Source: Gp1-AA133 sp964641665 (lineage in GTDB: Bacteria; Acidobacteriota; Terriglobia; Terriglobales; Acidobacteriaceae). Taken from it: a stretch of 64,000 nt of DNA. Where the stretch lies: NCBI GenBank assembly GCA_964641665.1, contig CAZXKO010000114.1, positions 1 to 64,000 on the forward strand, read 5' to 3'. Under the pieces are notes generated by a model. The model made no database searches and was not told where the DNA came from. It saw only the letters and a list, made by a program, of their open reading frames with translations. Shown here in pieces: positions 44,317 to 55,495 of this stretch (positions within the stretch are counted from its first letter, which is position 1; the number at the start of each line of letters is the position of its first letter). The translations under genes and the position numbers were made by a program.

Positions 44317-44407
44317 CGTGCTCGTTCCTTTTTCTGGAAACGCTGCCGATCCGACTTGGTCCGCTTTGACGAGGGGCACAGGCATAAGGAGATTCTTTAC
44401 TGGAGCC

Positions 44408-46381
44408 TCACTGAGCCGGAATGCGATACACCGTCACGGAGTACGGCCGCAACACCACCGCATTCGTTCCGGCTTTCACTTCAAGGGTGGAGGATTCCGG
44501 CGCTACGGCCGTGGGGTGATCGAAACTGTTTTCGGCGTTCAGGTCTGCGCTCGCCAGAGTTGTGACCTTCGCTGCACCGGACACATGGATCCCGTTCAAC
44601 CGGATCTCTGCCGGCCTCGGAGTGGGCCAGTAGTTGATGGCCTTCACGATCAGTTCGTGATTGCGCTCGTCGAGCGATGCGCTGGTGTAGAGGCCGGCTT
44701 CGGCCTGCGGTGTGACTGGGACGATGCGCGTCCCAACGTTGTTGGCGAACACTTTTTGCACGTAGTAATCCGGAGTGCCGTAGGAATGCAGATTGTCGAA
44801 CCAGATCTCGTCCGGCTTCCACTGCCAGGCATCGGCGTGCGCCATCAACGGCGCATAGGAGGCCATCTGCACAACGTCCCCGTTGCGCTCCAGACCGGTC
44901 ATGAAAGCGGCTTCGGTAATTGCGGACTTCCAGTTATTGCGGTTGTCACCACTCGTCACGCCCACGGTTTGCGCGGCATACTCACCGGCGAAGACCTTCG
45001 GTCCCGACCGGTCATAGCGGTCGTAGCGCCCGCTGTTCGCGAGGAACCACTCGGGAGCCATATAGTAGTGTTCGTCCACAATATCGGCCTTGAGCGTTCG
45101 CCAGGTTGCCCACATGCTGTCGAACGGCTCGCCCGTCGGAAACGGTCCGGCGGCGACGACGAGCTTGATCTCCGGATGCTGCGCTTTCAAAGCGGCCGCG
45201 AACACTTTGTAGCGGTCCACGTAGCGCGATCCCCACTGCTCGTTGCCTACGCCCATCATGGTGAGATGAAACGGCTCGGGGTGCCCCATCTGCGCCCGCA
45301 ACTTGCCCCAGGGCGAGGTGACCGGGCCGTTTGCAAATTCAATGAGGTCGAGCGCGTCGCGCACATATTCGTCGAGCTGGTCGACCGCGGCCGTCTCACT
45401 GGAATTGAACTGGCAGGCCATGCCGCAGTTCAGGATGGGCAACGGCGCGGCGCCAATGTCCTCGGCCAGTTGGAAGTATTCATAAAAACCCAGGCCGAAT
45501 GACTGGAAGTAGTCCGGAGCGGGCCGAAAGTCGAATTCATCGTTCCAGCGATTGATGAGGGTTCGTCTTTCCGCGATGTCGCCCACCGTGGTCTTCCAGC
45601 GATAGCGCGTCGCCAACAGGCGGCCTTCGACGATGCAACCTCCGGGGAAGCGAAGGAATCCGGGGTGCATATCGTAGAGCAGTTGCACCAGGTCTTTGCG
45701 TAATCCGTTCGGGCGGTGTTTCCACGTGTCCACGGGGAACAGCGATACCATGTCGAGATCGAGTTGCCCCGCTTCGTCAACGAAGAAGGTTATTCGTGCG
45801 CGCTGCACGGTAGCGTTCGTGCGAATGACGGTCTCATATCGCTTCCACAACCCGTCGAAGCCTTCGAGTTTCCCGCTTCCGATTTCGTGACCGCCCTCAT
45901 CCGTGAGGGTGGCGCGGATGGCTTTCGGTCCGCCGCTGCGAACATAAGCGGAGAACCGGTATTCGCTGCCGCCTTCCACTCCGATGCCACGATAGCCGGT
46001 GTTCCAGAATGCGTACCCTGGCTCGTAGACGCGCACCCTGAGATAGTGCGGGTTGGACTGGTTGAGAGGCTCCTCGGTACGAATGCTGAGTTCACCCTTT
46101 GGACGATCGAGGCCTTTAGTGCTGAAACCCATCACCTCATGCCAGCCGGTCAGGGGTTCCTGGAACTCGAATGACCGGTTCTTGACGAGCTCAGGATAGA
46201 GTCCGCCGTCAGCGCCGAAGTTGATGTCTTCAAAAAAAATGCCGAACATCGCCGGAGAGATTGCGGCCCCGGCGTGCGCAGCATCGACGGAGATGACGGC
46301 AGCATCTTTCTCGTCTCGACTGAACAACCAAACCGGGAGGAATGTAAGCAACAAGACCGTAAGCCAGTATCTTCTGGGCAT
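44408..46381 (-). CDS. Secreted alpha-L-arabinofuranosidase, GH51 family
   Basis: 657 aa, releases arabinose from arabinoxylan or arabinan. Signal peptide (WLTVLLLTFLPVWLFS). The first 60 residues ISPAMFGIFFEDINFGADGG are the GH51 start; a beta-sandwich module (about 90-200, SEYRFSAYVRSGGPKAIRAT, resembling CBM4_9) precedes the TIM barrel. Acid/base Glu in MGVGNEQWGSRYV and nucleophile Glu in KVFAGEYAAQT. C-terminal beta domain ends AVVLRPYSVTVYRIPA. Divergent from the Ig-like protein gene. Confidence 0.9.
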   Translation of the reverse strand: MPRRYWLTVLLLTFLPVWLFSRDEKDAAVISVDAAHAGAAISPAMFGIFFEDINFGADGGLYPELVKNRSFEFQEPLTGWHEVMGFSTKGLDRPKGELSIRTEEPLNQSNPHYLRVRVYEPGYAFWNTGYRGIGVEGGSEYRFSAYVRSGGPKAIRATLTDEGGHEIGSGKLEGFDGLWKRYETVIRTNATVQRARITFFVDEAGQLDLDMVSLFPVDTWKHRPNGLRKDLVQLLYDMHPGFLRFPGGCIVEGRLLATRYRWKTTVGDIAERRTLINRWNDEFDFRPAPDYFQSFGLGFYEYFQLAEDIGAAPLPILNCGMACQFNSSETAAVDQLDEYVRDALDLIEFANGPVTSPWGKLRAQMGHPEPFHLTMMGVGNEQWGSRYVDRYKVFAAALKAQHPEIKLVVAAGPFPTGEPFDSMWATWRTLKADIVDEHYYMAPEWFLANSGRYDRYDRSGPKVFAGEYAAQTVGVTSGDNRNNWKSAITEAAFMTGLERNGDVVQMASYAPLMAHADAWQWKPDEIWFDNLHSYGTPDYYVQKVFANNVGTRIVPVTPQAEAGLYTSASLDERNHELIVKAINYWPTPRPAEIRLNGIHVSGAAKVTTLASADLNAENSFDHPTAVAPESSTLEVKAGTNAVVLRPYSVTVYRIPAQ

Positions 46382-46540
46382 GAGACTCGCGACCTTTCAT
46401 TTCAGGACTGTCCAGCTACAACCCAGTCCGTATCGAGAAGCGTTTCGGCTAGCCTACATCATCTCCATCGATAGTCCACCCCACGCGCGCTCCTCGCGGA
46501 AGAAATGGCGGAATGCTAGACTGCGCTACCGAGGCGGCCC

Positions 46541-46924
46541 ATGTCGATGAGCCACTTTCAAATTGTCCTCACCATCGCCCTCCTGTCGCCGTTCCCGACC
46601 ATTTCCTTCGTCCCGACTCCACGCCAAGGCGTCAAGCAGGACTCCGCCTCCGTAACCATCAATCCGCCAGAGGCAACTGTCCACGTTGGACAAACGCAGA
46701 CGTTTGAAGCCGTCGTTCGAGGCACTGAAAGCACTGGAATACGATGGGCGGTTGCAGAGCGCAATGGCGGGCGCATCACCGAAGATGGAATTTATACAGC
46801 TCCCCGACATGTGGGCCTTTATCACGTGGCTGCGACTAGTGAGGAAAATCCCGCCGCAAAAGCCGTCGCTAAGGTAACGGTAGTGACGGAGTATGACGTT
46901 CCGGATTCGCAAAAGCTAAGGTGA
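46541..46924 (+). CDS. Secreted Ig-like (BIG2-type) protein
   Basis: 127 aa. Short hydrophobic leader (FQIVLTIALLSPFPTISFV), then a bacterial Ig-like domain, SVTINPPEATVHVGQTQTFEAVV and GIRWAVAERNGGRITEDGIYTAPRHVGLYHVAATSEE, of the kind found in surface adhesin or carbohydrate-binding repeats. GAGGCGG 4 nt before ATG. Complete single domain; role unknown. Confidence 0.75.
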   Translation: MSMSHFQIVLTIALLSPFPTISFVPTPRQGVKQDSASVTINPPEATVHVGQTQTFEAVVRGTESTGIRWAVAERNGGRITEDGIYTAPRHVGLYHVAATSEENPAAKAVAKVTVVTEYDVPDSQKLR

Positions 46925-47041
46925 GCTCGAAGGAACCGACACAGAGGCCGGCGGCATGGTCGACGAAATCCTGTGCGCATTGACCCTCCCCCCTCCCTCC
47001 TTTAAACTCAAAGGTTTCAGCACACCACGAGCAGCAAAATC

Positions 47042-48985
47042 ATGGCAGACATTCATATCAAGCTTCCCGACGGCAGCGACAAAGAATTCCCCAAGGGCAC
47101 GACCGCGCTCGACGTCGCCAAGTCGATCAGCCCCCGGCTGGCCGACGCGGCCCTGGTCGCCAAGACCAACGGCGACCTCATCGACCTGACCCGGCCGCTG
47201 GAAAAAGACACCGAACTCCGCATTCTCACCGAACGCGACCCGGAAGCGTTGCAGGTTTACCGGCACTCGTCCGCGCACCTGCTCGCCGCTGCCGTCCTCG
47301 AGCTTTTTCCGGAGGCCAAACTCGGCCACGGCCCCGCCACCGAGAACGGCTTCTTCTACGACTTCTACCGCCCCACGCCCTTCACGCCCGAGGATCTCGA
47401 GAAGATCGAAAAAAAGATGCGGGAGCTGGCGCAGCAGAACATTCCCTACGCGCGCGAATTCTTGCCCCGGCGCGAGGGCCTCGAAAAGTTTAAGGGCGAA
47501 GGCGACTTCATGAAGTGCCACTTCATCGAGCAGTTCACCCAGCCCGATGAAAAGATCTCCATTTATAAGACGGGCAAATTTCTCGACTTCTGCCGCGGAC
47601 CGCACATTCCGTCGACCGGAAAAATCAAGGCCTTCAAGTTGCTGAACATCGCCGGCGCCTACTGGCTGGGCGACGAGAAGAATCCGCAGTTGCAGCGCAT
47701 CTACGGCACGTCGTTTTTCTCGAAAAAAGATCTCGACGCCTACCTCAACAGCCTCGAGGAAGCCAAGAAGCGCGACCACCGCGTGCTCGGCCAGCAGCTC
47801 GACCTGTTCTCCATCCAGGAACTGGCCGGGCCTGGGCTGATCTTCTGGCATCCCAAGGGCGGCATCATCCGCAAAGAGATGGAAGACTGGATGCGCGACC
47901 AGTATGTGAAGCGTGGCTATTCGCTGGTATATACGCCGCACGTCATGCGGAGGCAGCTGTTCTTCACCTCCGGCCACGAGGGTTACTACGCGCAGAATTT
48001 TTTTGATTTCATGGAACTCGATGACGCGGAATACCGCCTGAAGCCCATGAACTGCCCGGGGCACATCCTGATTTACAAAGATGCGCTGCGCTCGTACCGT
48101 GATCTGCCCGTACGCCTGGGAGAATTGGGAACGGTGTATCGCTATGAGCGCTCGGGCGTGATGCACGGCCTGCTGCGCGTGCGCGGGTTCACCCAGGACG
48201 ATGCGCACATCTTCTGCACTCCCGGCCAGATTGAAAAAGAGATTGCCGATTGCGTGGAGTTCGCGCGCGACGTCCTGAAAGATTTCGGCTTCGACCAGTT
48301 TCAGACCGAACTTTCCACCTGGGATCCAAACGACAAGAAGAGTTTCGTAGGCAGCGAAGACCAGTGGAACATGGCCATCCATTCGCTCGAAAAGGTTTTG
48401 CAGAGTCTGAAGATTGAATACAAAACGATACCCGGTGAGGCCGCCTTCTACGGCCCTAAAATCGACATCAAGCTGGTCGACGCGATCGGCCGCCTGTGGC
48501 AGCTTTCTACCGTCCAGTTCGACTTCAACTTGCCGCAACGCTTCGGCCTCGAATACGTCGCCGAAGACGGCACCCGCAAGCAACCGCTGATGGTGCATCG
48601 CGCTCTCTATGGGTCCGTGGAGCGTTTCTTTGGAGTCTTAATCGAACACTACGCGGGCGCGTTCCCGGTGTGGCTGTCGCCGGCACAGGTGGTGATGATC
48701 CCGATCTCTGAGCGCCACGCTGAGTACGCGAACAAAGTCGCGGCGCAACTCAAAGCTGCAGGAGTTCGCGTGGACGTCGACGCCCGCAACGAAAAGATGA
48801 ACGCGAAGATCCGCGAACACGCGATGCAGAAAGTTCCGTTCCTGCTGGTTGTCGGAGATAAAGAAGCCGAGGCCGGCAAAGTGAACGTGCGTACCCGGGG
48901 GAAAGAAAAAACCGAAGACATGCCGGCCGCGGATTTCGTGGAGAAGATCAGGAAGCTGATCGCGGAGAAGAGTCCGGGGTTATAG
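47042..48985 (+). CDS. thrS: Threonyl-tRNA synthetase
   Basis: 647 aa class II synthetase. N-terminal TGS domain (residues 1-60, DIHIKLPDGSDKEFPKGTTALDVA), editing domain with HSSAHLLAAAVLELFPEAK (zinc HxxxH), catalytic core with NCPGHILIYK, RYERSGVMHGLLRVRGFTQDDAHIF and HRALYGSVERFFGVLIEHYAG, and an anticodon domain ending PAADFVEKIRKLI. Full family length. First gene of the thrS-tilS-hpt-ftsH stretch. Confidence 0.97.
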   Translation: MADIHIKLPDGSDKEFPKGTTALDVAKSISPRLADAALVAKTNGDLIDLTRPLEKDTELRILTERDPEALQVYRHSSAHLLAAAVLELFPEAKLGHGPATENGFFYDFYRPTPFTPEDLEKIEKKMRELAQQNIPYAREFLPRREGLEKFKGEGDFMKCHFIEQFTQPDEKISIYKTGKFLDFCRGPHIPSTGKIKAFKLLNIAGAYWLGDEKNPQLQRIYGTSFFSKKDLDAYLNSLEEAKKRDHRVLGQQLDLFSIQELAGPGLIFWHPKGGIIRKEMEDWMRDQYVKRGYSLVYTPHVMRRQLFFTSGHEGYYAQNFFDFMELDDAEYRLKPMNCPGHILIYKDALRSYRDLPVRLGELGTVYRYERSGVMHGLLRVRGFTQDDAHIFCTPGQIEKEIADCVEFARDVLKDFGFDQFQTELSTWDPNDKKSFVGSEDQWNMAIHSLEKVLQSLKIEYKTIPGEAAFYGPKIDIKLVDAIGRLWQLSTVQFDFNLPQRFGLEYVAEDGTRKQPLMVHRALYGSVERFFGVLIEHYAGAFPVWLSPAQVVMIPISERHAEYANKVAAQLKAAGVRVDVDARNEKMNAKIREHAMQKVPFLLVVGDKEAEAGKVNVRTRGKEKTEDMPAADFVEKIRKLIAEKSPGL

Positions 48986-49000
48986 ATCTGGCATAGTTCA

Positions 49001-49048
49001 CGTAGGCCCAGACGCCCTCGTCTGGGCGGCCGGGCGCCAGTCCGGCAG
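49001..49048. repeat. Type A palindromic repeat
   Basis: CGTAGGCCCAGACGCCCTCG and TCTGGGCGG, then a diverged GCCGGGCGCCAGTCCGGC palindrome, in the thrS-tilS gap. Confidence 0.7.
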
Positions 49049-49154
49049 GGTTTTCGGTTTGAGTCCTCACTCGCTAATCCCAATCTGGCACGTCGAACGC
49101 GCTCTCTAGCTATTCTTCCGCTGTCGGTGGGTTTTGCCGTGCCAGAATCCGTAA

Positions 49155-49203
49155 GAGCGGAGCTTCGCTCCGCCGGGCAGACGAGGGCGTCTGCCCCCAC
49201 GCG
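49155..49203. repeat. Type A palindromic repeat (inverted)
   Basis: GAGCGGAGCTTCGCTCCGCC then GGGCAGACGAGGGCGTCTGC, reverse orientation. Confidence 0.8.
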
Positions 49204-49228
49204 GTTGTTGCCGACCCACGAAAAAAGC

Positions 49229-49275
49229 CGGAGCTTCGCTCGGCCGGACGGCCGGGGGCGGCCGTCCCCACGTGG
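49229..49275. repeat. Type A palindromic repeat (inverted)
   Basis: CCGGAGCTTCGCTCGGCC then GGACGGCCGGGGGCGGCC, 25 bases after the previous copy; both keep the upstream tilS frame open. Confidence 0.8.
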
Positions 49276-49291
49276 GTTGTACTATGTTCGC

Positions 49292-50836
49292 GTGCATTCC
49301 CTCGCACACAACGTTCTCACCCACGTCCGCCGCTTGGACCTGCTAAGAGCCGGCGACCGCTTGGGTCTGGCTGTCTCCGGCGGCGCGGATTCCGTGGCCC
49401 TGCTGCGTCTGTTCCTGGAACTGCGCGCTGAGCTCGGAATCGTCCTCTCCGTCGTCCACTTCAATCACAAACTCCGCGCAACCGAATCTGACGACGACGA
49501 AAAATTCGTCGCCGACCTCGCCCGCGAGCACAAACTGCACTTTCATCTCTCGAGCGGTGAAGTCGCCGCCAAAGCTGCCGCCCATCGTCTCAGTATCGAA
49601 GCAGCCGCTCGCGAAATGCGCTACGAGTTCTTTCGCGAACTCCAGCAACCCGATGCCGACGGCTTTTCCCGCCTCGGTAAAATCGCCACCGGCCATACTC
49701 TCGACGATCAGGCTGAAACCGTCCTGATGCGCGTCATCCGCGGAACGGGCACGCGCGGCCTGAGTGGAATTCATCCGGTCGTCGAACTGAAGGATGAATA
49801 CGATGAGCCTTGCGGCGAAGTCATCCGCCCATTGCTCCCGATTCGCCGCCGCGAGATCGAGCACTATCTCAAAGACATCGGCCAGGCCTGGCGCGAGGAT
49901 TCCAGCAACCGCGATCCGAAATTCACCCGCAACCGGGTACGCCACATTCTGCTGCCGCTGTTGGAGCGCGACTTTAACCCCTCCGCGCCCGAAAGACTCG
50001 CGGAACTTGCCGAAATTGCGCGGGGAGAAGAGGACTACTGGGAAAACGAGCTCTCCGGTTGGATCGGCACCGCCATCCACTGGTCAGAGCCCGAGTGGTC
50101 CCAACGCTACAGCAAGGAGCCCCACGGCCTGGTGCAATTGCACTCGTTCAACCCCGAACTCCAGAAGCGACTCGAAGAGCCCGGCCCGCTGGTAATGAAC
50201 GCCTCCGTGGACCTGGTCTGGCTACTCTCCGAGCCGCTGGCCGTTCAACGCCGAGCCGTGAAGGCCGTCGGCGATCTGGCCGGGTTCCCGCTCGAATTCA
50301 AACACGTAGAGGAAATCCTCCGCTTCGCCGCCGAGGAGAAGAACAACAGCAAGCAACTGTCGCTTCCCCTGGGTTGGAAACTTCTCCGCGCGCCTGAAGC
50401 GCTGAACTTCCTCCCTCCCGATCTGCGCACCCAGGAACGTATCCCCACCGACTACGAATATCCACTCCCCCTCCCCGGCCGGGCTATGGTGCCTGAGGTC
50501 GGCATTGTGGTAGAAGCGGTGCAGGTGCAAACGGGGCCGGAAACGGCGGAATATAGTCCCGACGAGCTGCTGCACCCATCGTTGGTGTCGAAAGCATTAG
50601 CCGTGCGCAACTGGCGGCCGGGGGACCGATTCTGGCCGGTGCACACCAAGTCCCCCAAGAAGGTCAAGGAACTGCTGCAGGAGCGGCGCATCACCGGACC
50701 CGAGCGCAGACTCTGGCCGGTGGTGACTTGTGGCGATGAGATCGTCTGGGTTCGCGGATTTCCGGGATCGGCCTCGCTTCAGCCGAAGGGCGGGGATGGA
50801 ATCCTGATTCGCGAGCTGCCGCTGGAAGAACAGTGA
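49292..50836 (+). CDS. tilS: tRNA(Ile)-lysidine synthase
   Basis: 514 aa. Adds lysine to C34 of tRNA-Ile(CAU). PP-loop LGLAVSGGADSVALLRLF near residue 35, HFNHKLRATESDDDE and GHTLDDQAETVLMRVIRGTGTRGLSG in the N-terminal ATPase, then the substrate-binding and C-terminal domains (VRNWRPGDRFWPVHTKSPKKV, PVVTCGDEIVWVRGF). Start GTG 49292 (VHSLAHNVL) chosen because the 55 open codons upstream are two inverted repeat copies; the exact start is uncertain. Followed at 38 bp by hpt. Confidence 0.92.
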   Translation: MHSLAHNVLTHVRRLDLLRAGDRLGLAVSGGADSVALLRLFLELRAELGIVLSVVHFNHKLRATESDDDEKFVADLAREHKLHFHLSSGEVAAKAAAHRLSIEAAAREMRYEFFRELQQPDADGFSRLGKIATGHTLDDQAETVLMRVIRGTGTRGLSGIHPVVELKDEYDEPCGEVIRPLLPIRRREIEHYLKDIGQAWREDSSNRDPKFTRNRVRHILLPLLERDFNPSAPERLAELAEIARGEEDYWENELSGWIGTAIHWSEPEWSQRYSKEPHGLVQLHSFNPELQKRLEEPGPLVMNASVDLVWLLSEPLAVQRRAVKAVGDLAGFPLEFKHVEEILRFAAEEKNNSKQLSLPLGWKLLRAPEALNFLPPDLRTQERIPTDYEYPLPLPGRAMVPEVGIVVEAVQVQTGPETAEYSPDELLHPSLVSKALAVRNWRPGDRFWPVHTKSPKKVKELLQERRITGPERRLWPVVTCGDEIVWVRGFPGSASLQPKGGDGILIRELPLEEQ

Positions 50837-50873
50837 AGGGTAGTAGAGCCTTTTAGGAGGCGCGCGCCACAGC

Positions 50874-51410
50874 ATGAACACCCCTTCGAAAGTGGAGCCC
50901 TTGCGTCCGGTCATTTCCGCCGAGCAGATCCAGAAGCGCGTGCGGGAAATGGGCCACCAGATCTCTGACGACTACCGCGGCAATACCATCCACGCCCTGG
51001 CCGTCCTCGAAAACAGCTTCATCTTCATGGCCGACCTGGTGCGCGCTCTGGAAGTGCCGGTGGCCTGCGCCTTCGTGAAGCCCAGCTACCGGAAGCAACC
51101 CGCCAGTGGCCCATCCGACATGCTGGAGATCCTTTTCAGCCACGAGCTCGATATCCGCGGCAAAGAGGTTCTGCTGGTGGAAGGGCTGGTGCACTCCGGC
51201 GTGACCAGCGAGTTTCTGATGAACGACCTGCGGGCGCGCGGTGCCGCCTCGGTGAAGCTCGCCACCCTGCTCGACCGCCAGTCGGCGCGCCGGGTCCAGT
51301 TGCAGCCCGATTATTTTGGTTTTCTCGTCGACGAGGCATTTCTGGTCGGTTACGGGTTAGGAGGCCCCGAACAGACCAGCCGCAACCTGTCCTACTTGGC
51401 GGCAACTTAA
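50874..51410 (+). CDS. Hypoxanthine phosphoribosyltransferase-like protein
   Basis: 178 aa, type I PRTase fold. IHALAVLENSFIFMADLVRAL and DIRGKEVLLVEGLVHSGVTSEFLMNDL align with HPRT, but the PRPP loop has VEGLVHSG where the family has VEDIIDTG/SG: the second acidic residue and the Asp before Ser-Gly are replaced. C-terminal YFGFLVDEAFLVGYGL matches the base-binding region. Conserved tilS-hpt-ftsH order suggests orthology. Catalytic competence is in doubt. Confidence 0.8.
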   Translation: MNTPSKVEPLRPVISAEQIQKRVREMGHQISDDYRGNTIHALAVLENSFIFMADLVRALEVPVACAFVKPSYRKQPASGPSDMLEILFSHELDIRGKEVLLVEGLVHSGVTSEFLMNDLRARGAASVKLATLLDRQSARRVQLQPDYFGFLVDEAFLVGYGLGGPEQTSRNLSYLAAT

Positions 51411-51595
51411 GCGGTACCTGTGACTTAAGTCATGGAAAGATGCAAGGTTTTTTTGGACGCGGAACGAGTAAAATAGCGGTCTCGGGAATTTGCATGGTCC
51501 AAGATCTCCGTGGCCGGCATCTAATCTGAAATAGAACAGCGTGCCGCGATCGTGTCTGTTCATCGTGGCAAGGGATTGTTTTCAGAGGAGTTCTA

Positions 51596-53500
<1,905 letters not shown>

Positions 53501-53524
53501 CGAAAATTTCAGCGTAAGTTAAAC

Positions 53525-53556
53525 GGGGCGGCCGAATTCGGTCGCCCCTTGTTCTT
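53525..53556 (+). terminator. Terminator after ftsH
   Basis: GGGGCGgCCGAATTCGGtCGCCCC hairpin (one mismatch per arm) followed by TTGTTCTT, 24 nt past the stop. Confidence 0.75.
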
Positions 53557-53597
53557 CATACCCCTCCTGCCTTCAGTCCGTTGCCGCAAAATTAGCT

Positions 53598-53645
53598 TGT
53601 CATCCTGAGCGAAGTGAGGCGCCAGCCGAACGCAGTCGAAGGACC
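53598..53645. repeat. Dispersed repeat type G
   Basis: TGTCATCCTGAGCGAAGTGA continuing GGCGCCAGCCGAACGCAGTC and GAAGGACC. Confidence 0.8.
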
Positions 53646-53704
53646 CCGAGTCTGCAAGTCGGTTCCTCTGGCCCTTCTGATCTTTCTGCCACGGCCCGAT
53701 TCCC

Positions 53705-54694
53705 TCACTGATTCACCAGCTTCATCACGTGCTTCGGGTAACGCTCTCCCGCCGCGGCTCCGGAAGGAAACACCTCGTTAATCCGTCGCAAATCGCCTTC
53801 GCTCAAATGCACATGCAGCGCTCCCACGTTGTCTTCCAGAAACTTCCGGCGCTTCGTCCCCGGGATCGGGACGATATCCTTTCCCTGCGCCAGCACCCAG
53901 GCTACCGCCAGCTGTGACGGCGTGCAGACCTTCTCTTCCGCCATCTGCTCCACGCGGTGCACCAGGTCCAGATTCTTCTGAAAGTTCTCCCCCTGAAAAC
54001 GCGGTGAGATGCGGCGGTAGTCGTCGGCGGCGAAGTCTTCGAACCGTTTGAACTGGCCGGTTAGAAACCCGCGTCCGAGCGGGCTATAAGCGACAAACCC
54101 GATCCCAAGCTCCCGGCAGGCAGCAAGAATTCCATCTTCCGGATCGCGCGACCACAACGAATACTCCGTCTGCAGGGCCGCGATCGGATGCACTTTCGCC
54201 GCTCGCCGCATGGTTTGCGCTCCTGCCTCTGACAGCCCGATATAGCGGATCTTTCCTTCCTTCACCAGCTGCGCCATCGCGCCCACCGTCTGCTCGATCG
54301 GAGTGTTGAGATCAACGCGGTGCTGGTAGTAGAGATCGATGGTCTCCACGCCCAGCCGCCGCAAGCTTCCCTCGCACGACGAGCGCACGTAGTCCGGTTT
54401 GCCATTCACCTCGCGCACCAGCGGGTTCCTGGGATCGCGCACAATGCCGAACTTGGTGGCGATCACGACCTGGTGGCGTTTCCCCCGGATCGCCTTCCCC
54501 ACCAGCTCTTCGTTCTTGTAAGGCCCATACATATCCGCTGTGTCGAGAAAGTTGACCCCCAGCTCGATCGCGCGATGAATGGTTGCAATCGATTCGGCAT
54601 CGTCTCCCGGCCCATAAAATTCCGACATCCCCATGCACCCCAGGCCCAGCGCCGACACCTTCAGCCCGCTGCGGCCCAGTTCACGGATTTCCAT
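53705..54694 (-). CDS. Aldo/keto reductase
   Basis: 329 aa NADP(H)-dependent reductase on a TIM barrel. Catalytic tetrad: D and Y in NFLDTADMYGPYKNEEL, K in VVIATKFG, H in YYQHRVD. Cofactor residues near the C-terminus in VVPIPGTKRRKFLEDNV. Close to the AKR13/YhdN-type group (MEIRELGRSGLKVSALGLGCMGMSEFYG). GGAGGG 6 nt before the ATG. Physiological substrate unknown; single gene. Confidence 0.93.
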   Translation of the reverse strand: MEIRELGRSGLKVSALGLGCMGMSEFYGPGDDAESIATIHRAIELGVNFLDTADMYGPYKNEELVGKAIRGKRHQVVIATKFGIVRDPRNPLVREVNGKPDYVRSSCEGSLRRLGVETIDLYYQHRVDLNTPIEQTVGAMAQLVKEGKIRYIGLSEAGAQTMRRAAKVHPIAALQTEYSLWSRDPEDGILAACRELGIGFVAYSPLGRGFLTGQFKRFEDFAADDYRRISPRFQGENFQKNLDLVHRVEQMAEEKVCTPSQLAVAWVLAQGKDIVPIPGTKRRKFLEDNVGALHVHLSEGDLRRINEVFPSGAAAGERYPKHVMKLVNQ

Positions 54695-54865
54695 AAAGTC
54701 CCTCCAGTAGATGAGTCGCTGAAAAAGCGCGGCCCGCCTGCTCAGACGAACGCCGGTCGCGCGGTTAGAAAAAATCTGAGAGTTACACTAGCAGGGAATT
54801 CAATTAGTAGAGATGTTTTAAGCCGAAAGCCGGATTCCGAGAAATTATCTACTTCTTTAAGCCTA

Positions 54866-54916
54866 TCATCCTGAGCGAGTGAGGCGGAAGCCGAGTGCCG
54901 TCGGAAGGACCTCGTG
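54866..54916. repeat. Dispersed repeat type G, degenerate
   Basis: ATCATCCTGAGCGAGTGAGG continuing CGGAAGCCGAGTGCCGTC and GGAAGGACC. Confidence 0.75.
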
Positions 54917-54958
54917 TCTGCCGACTGATTCACCGGCCCTGACGATCTTCTCCACCAC

Positions 54959-55351
54959 CTACCGCGGCTCGATTGGCGCGCCAGCCGGCGCCAGCGCTTG
55001 TCGTATCTTCTCCAGCACAGGGACCCCCTGCATGCCGTTATAGATCCTGAACAAGGCATAGGCATGGAACGCTACACCGGCGATGAAGAGGTTCACGATC
55101 AAACCGAGGGTCGACCCAGTCGTGCCCGACTGGCGTCCGATCACGTCCACAATCTGAGTGGTCCCAAGACCAATAATGAAGGAGAACTGGGTCCCGCTCA
55201 TGGTGAGCACGGAGTTTAGGATCGAGAGACCGCCGCGGGCGAGGAACCATCCGGCACCATTCTTGACCATCTGCTCCGCACGCAGCTTCTGCTCGATGAG
55301 AGCCTGGGAGGGAGCACTACCCGTCGTCGAGCCAAACCCACCTGCTGCCAT
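54959..55351 (-). CDS. Small membrane protein of unknown function
   Basis: 130 aa with two to three hydrophobic segments (SILNSVLTMSGTQFSFIIGLG; TLGLIVNLFIAGVAFHAYALF) between a Gly/Ser-rich N-terminus and a Pro/Ala tail. GTTQIVDVI between helices might be a loop. ATG 55351 with a fair start context. No family recognised; not obviously linked to neighbours. Confidence 0.6.
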   Translation of the reverse strand: MAAGGFGSTTGSAPSQALIEQKLRAEQMVKNGAGWFLARGGLSILNSVLTMSGTQFSFIIGLGTTQIVDVIGRQSGTTGSTLGLIVNLFIAGVAFHAYALFRIYNGMQGVPVLEKIRQALAPAGAPIEPR

Positions 55352-55495
55352 TCGATTACCTCACGCCGATCAACTATTGCGCTTGCGAGAGAGCGCCGCC
55401 CGAATATTGGCCGAGAAAGAAACACAGAGACGGGCAACGTCCAAGGGGAATCTGGAATGGAAGTTACTGTTGTCCAACTCCAATTTAGTAACCCG

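Noticed and set aside
46916..48598. 560-codon reverse frame over thrS
   Set aside because: Mirror-frame artefact of thrS codon bias.
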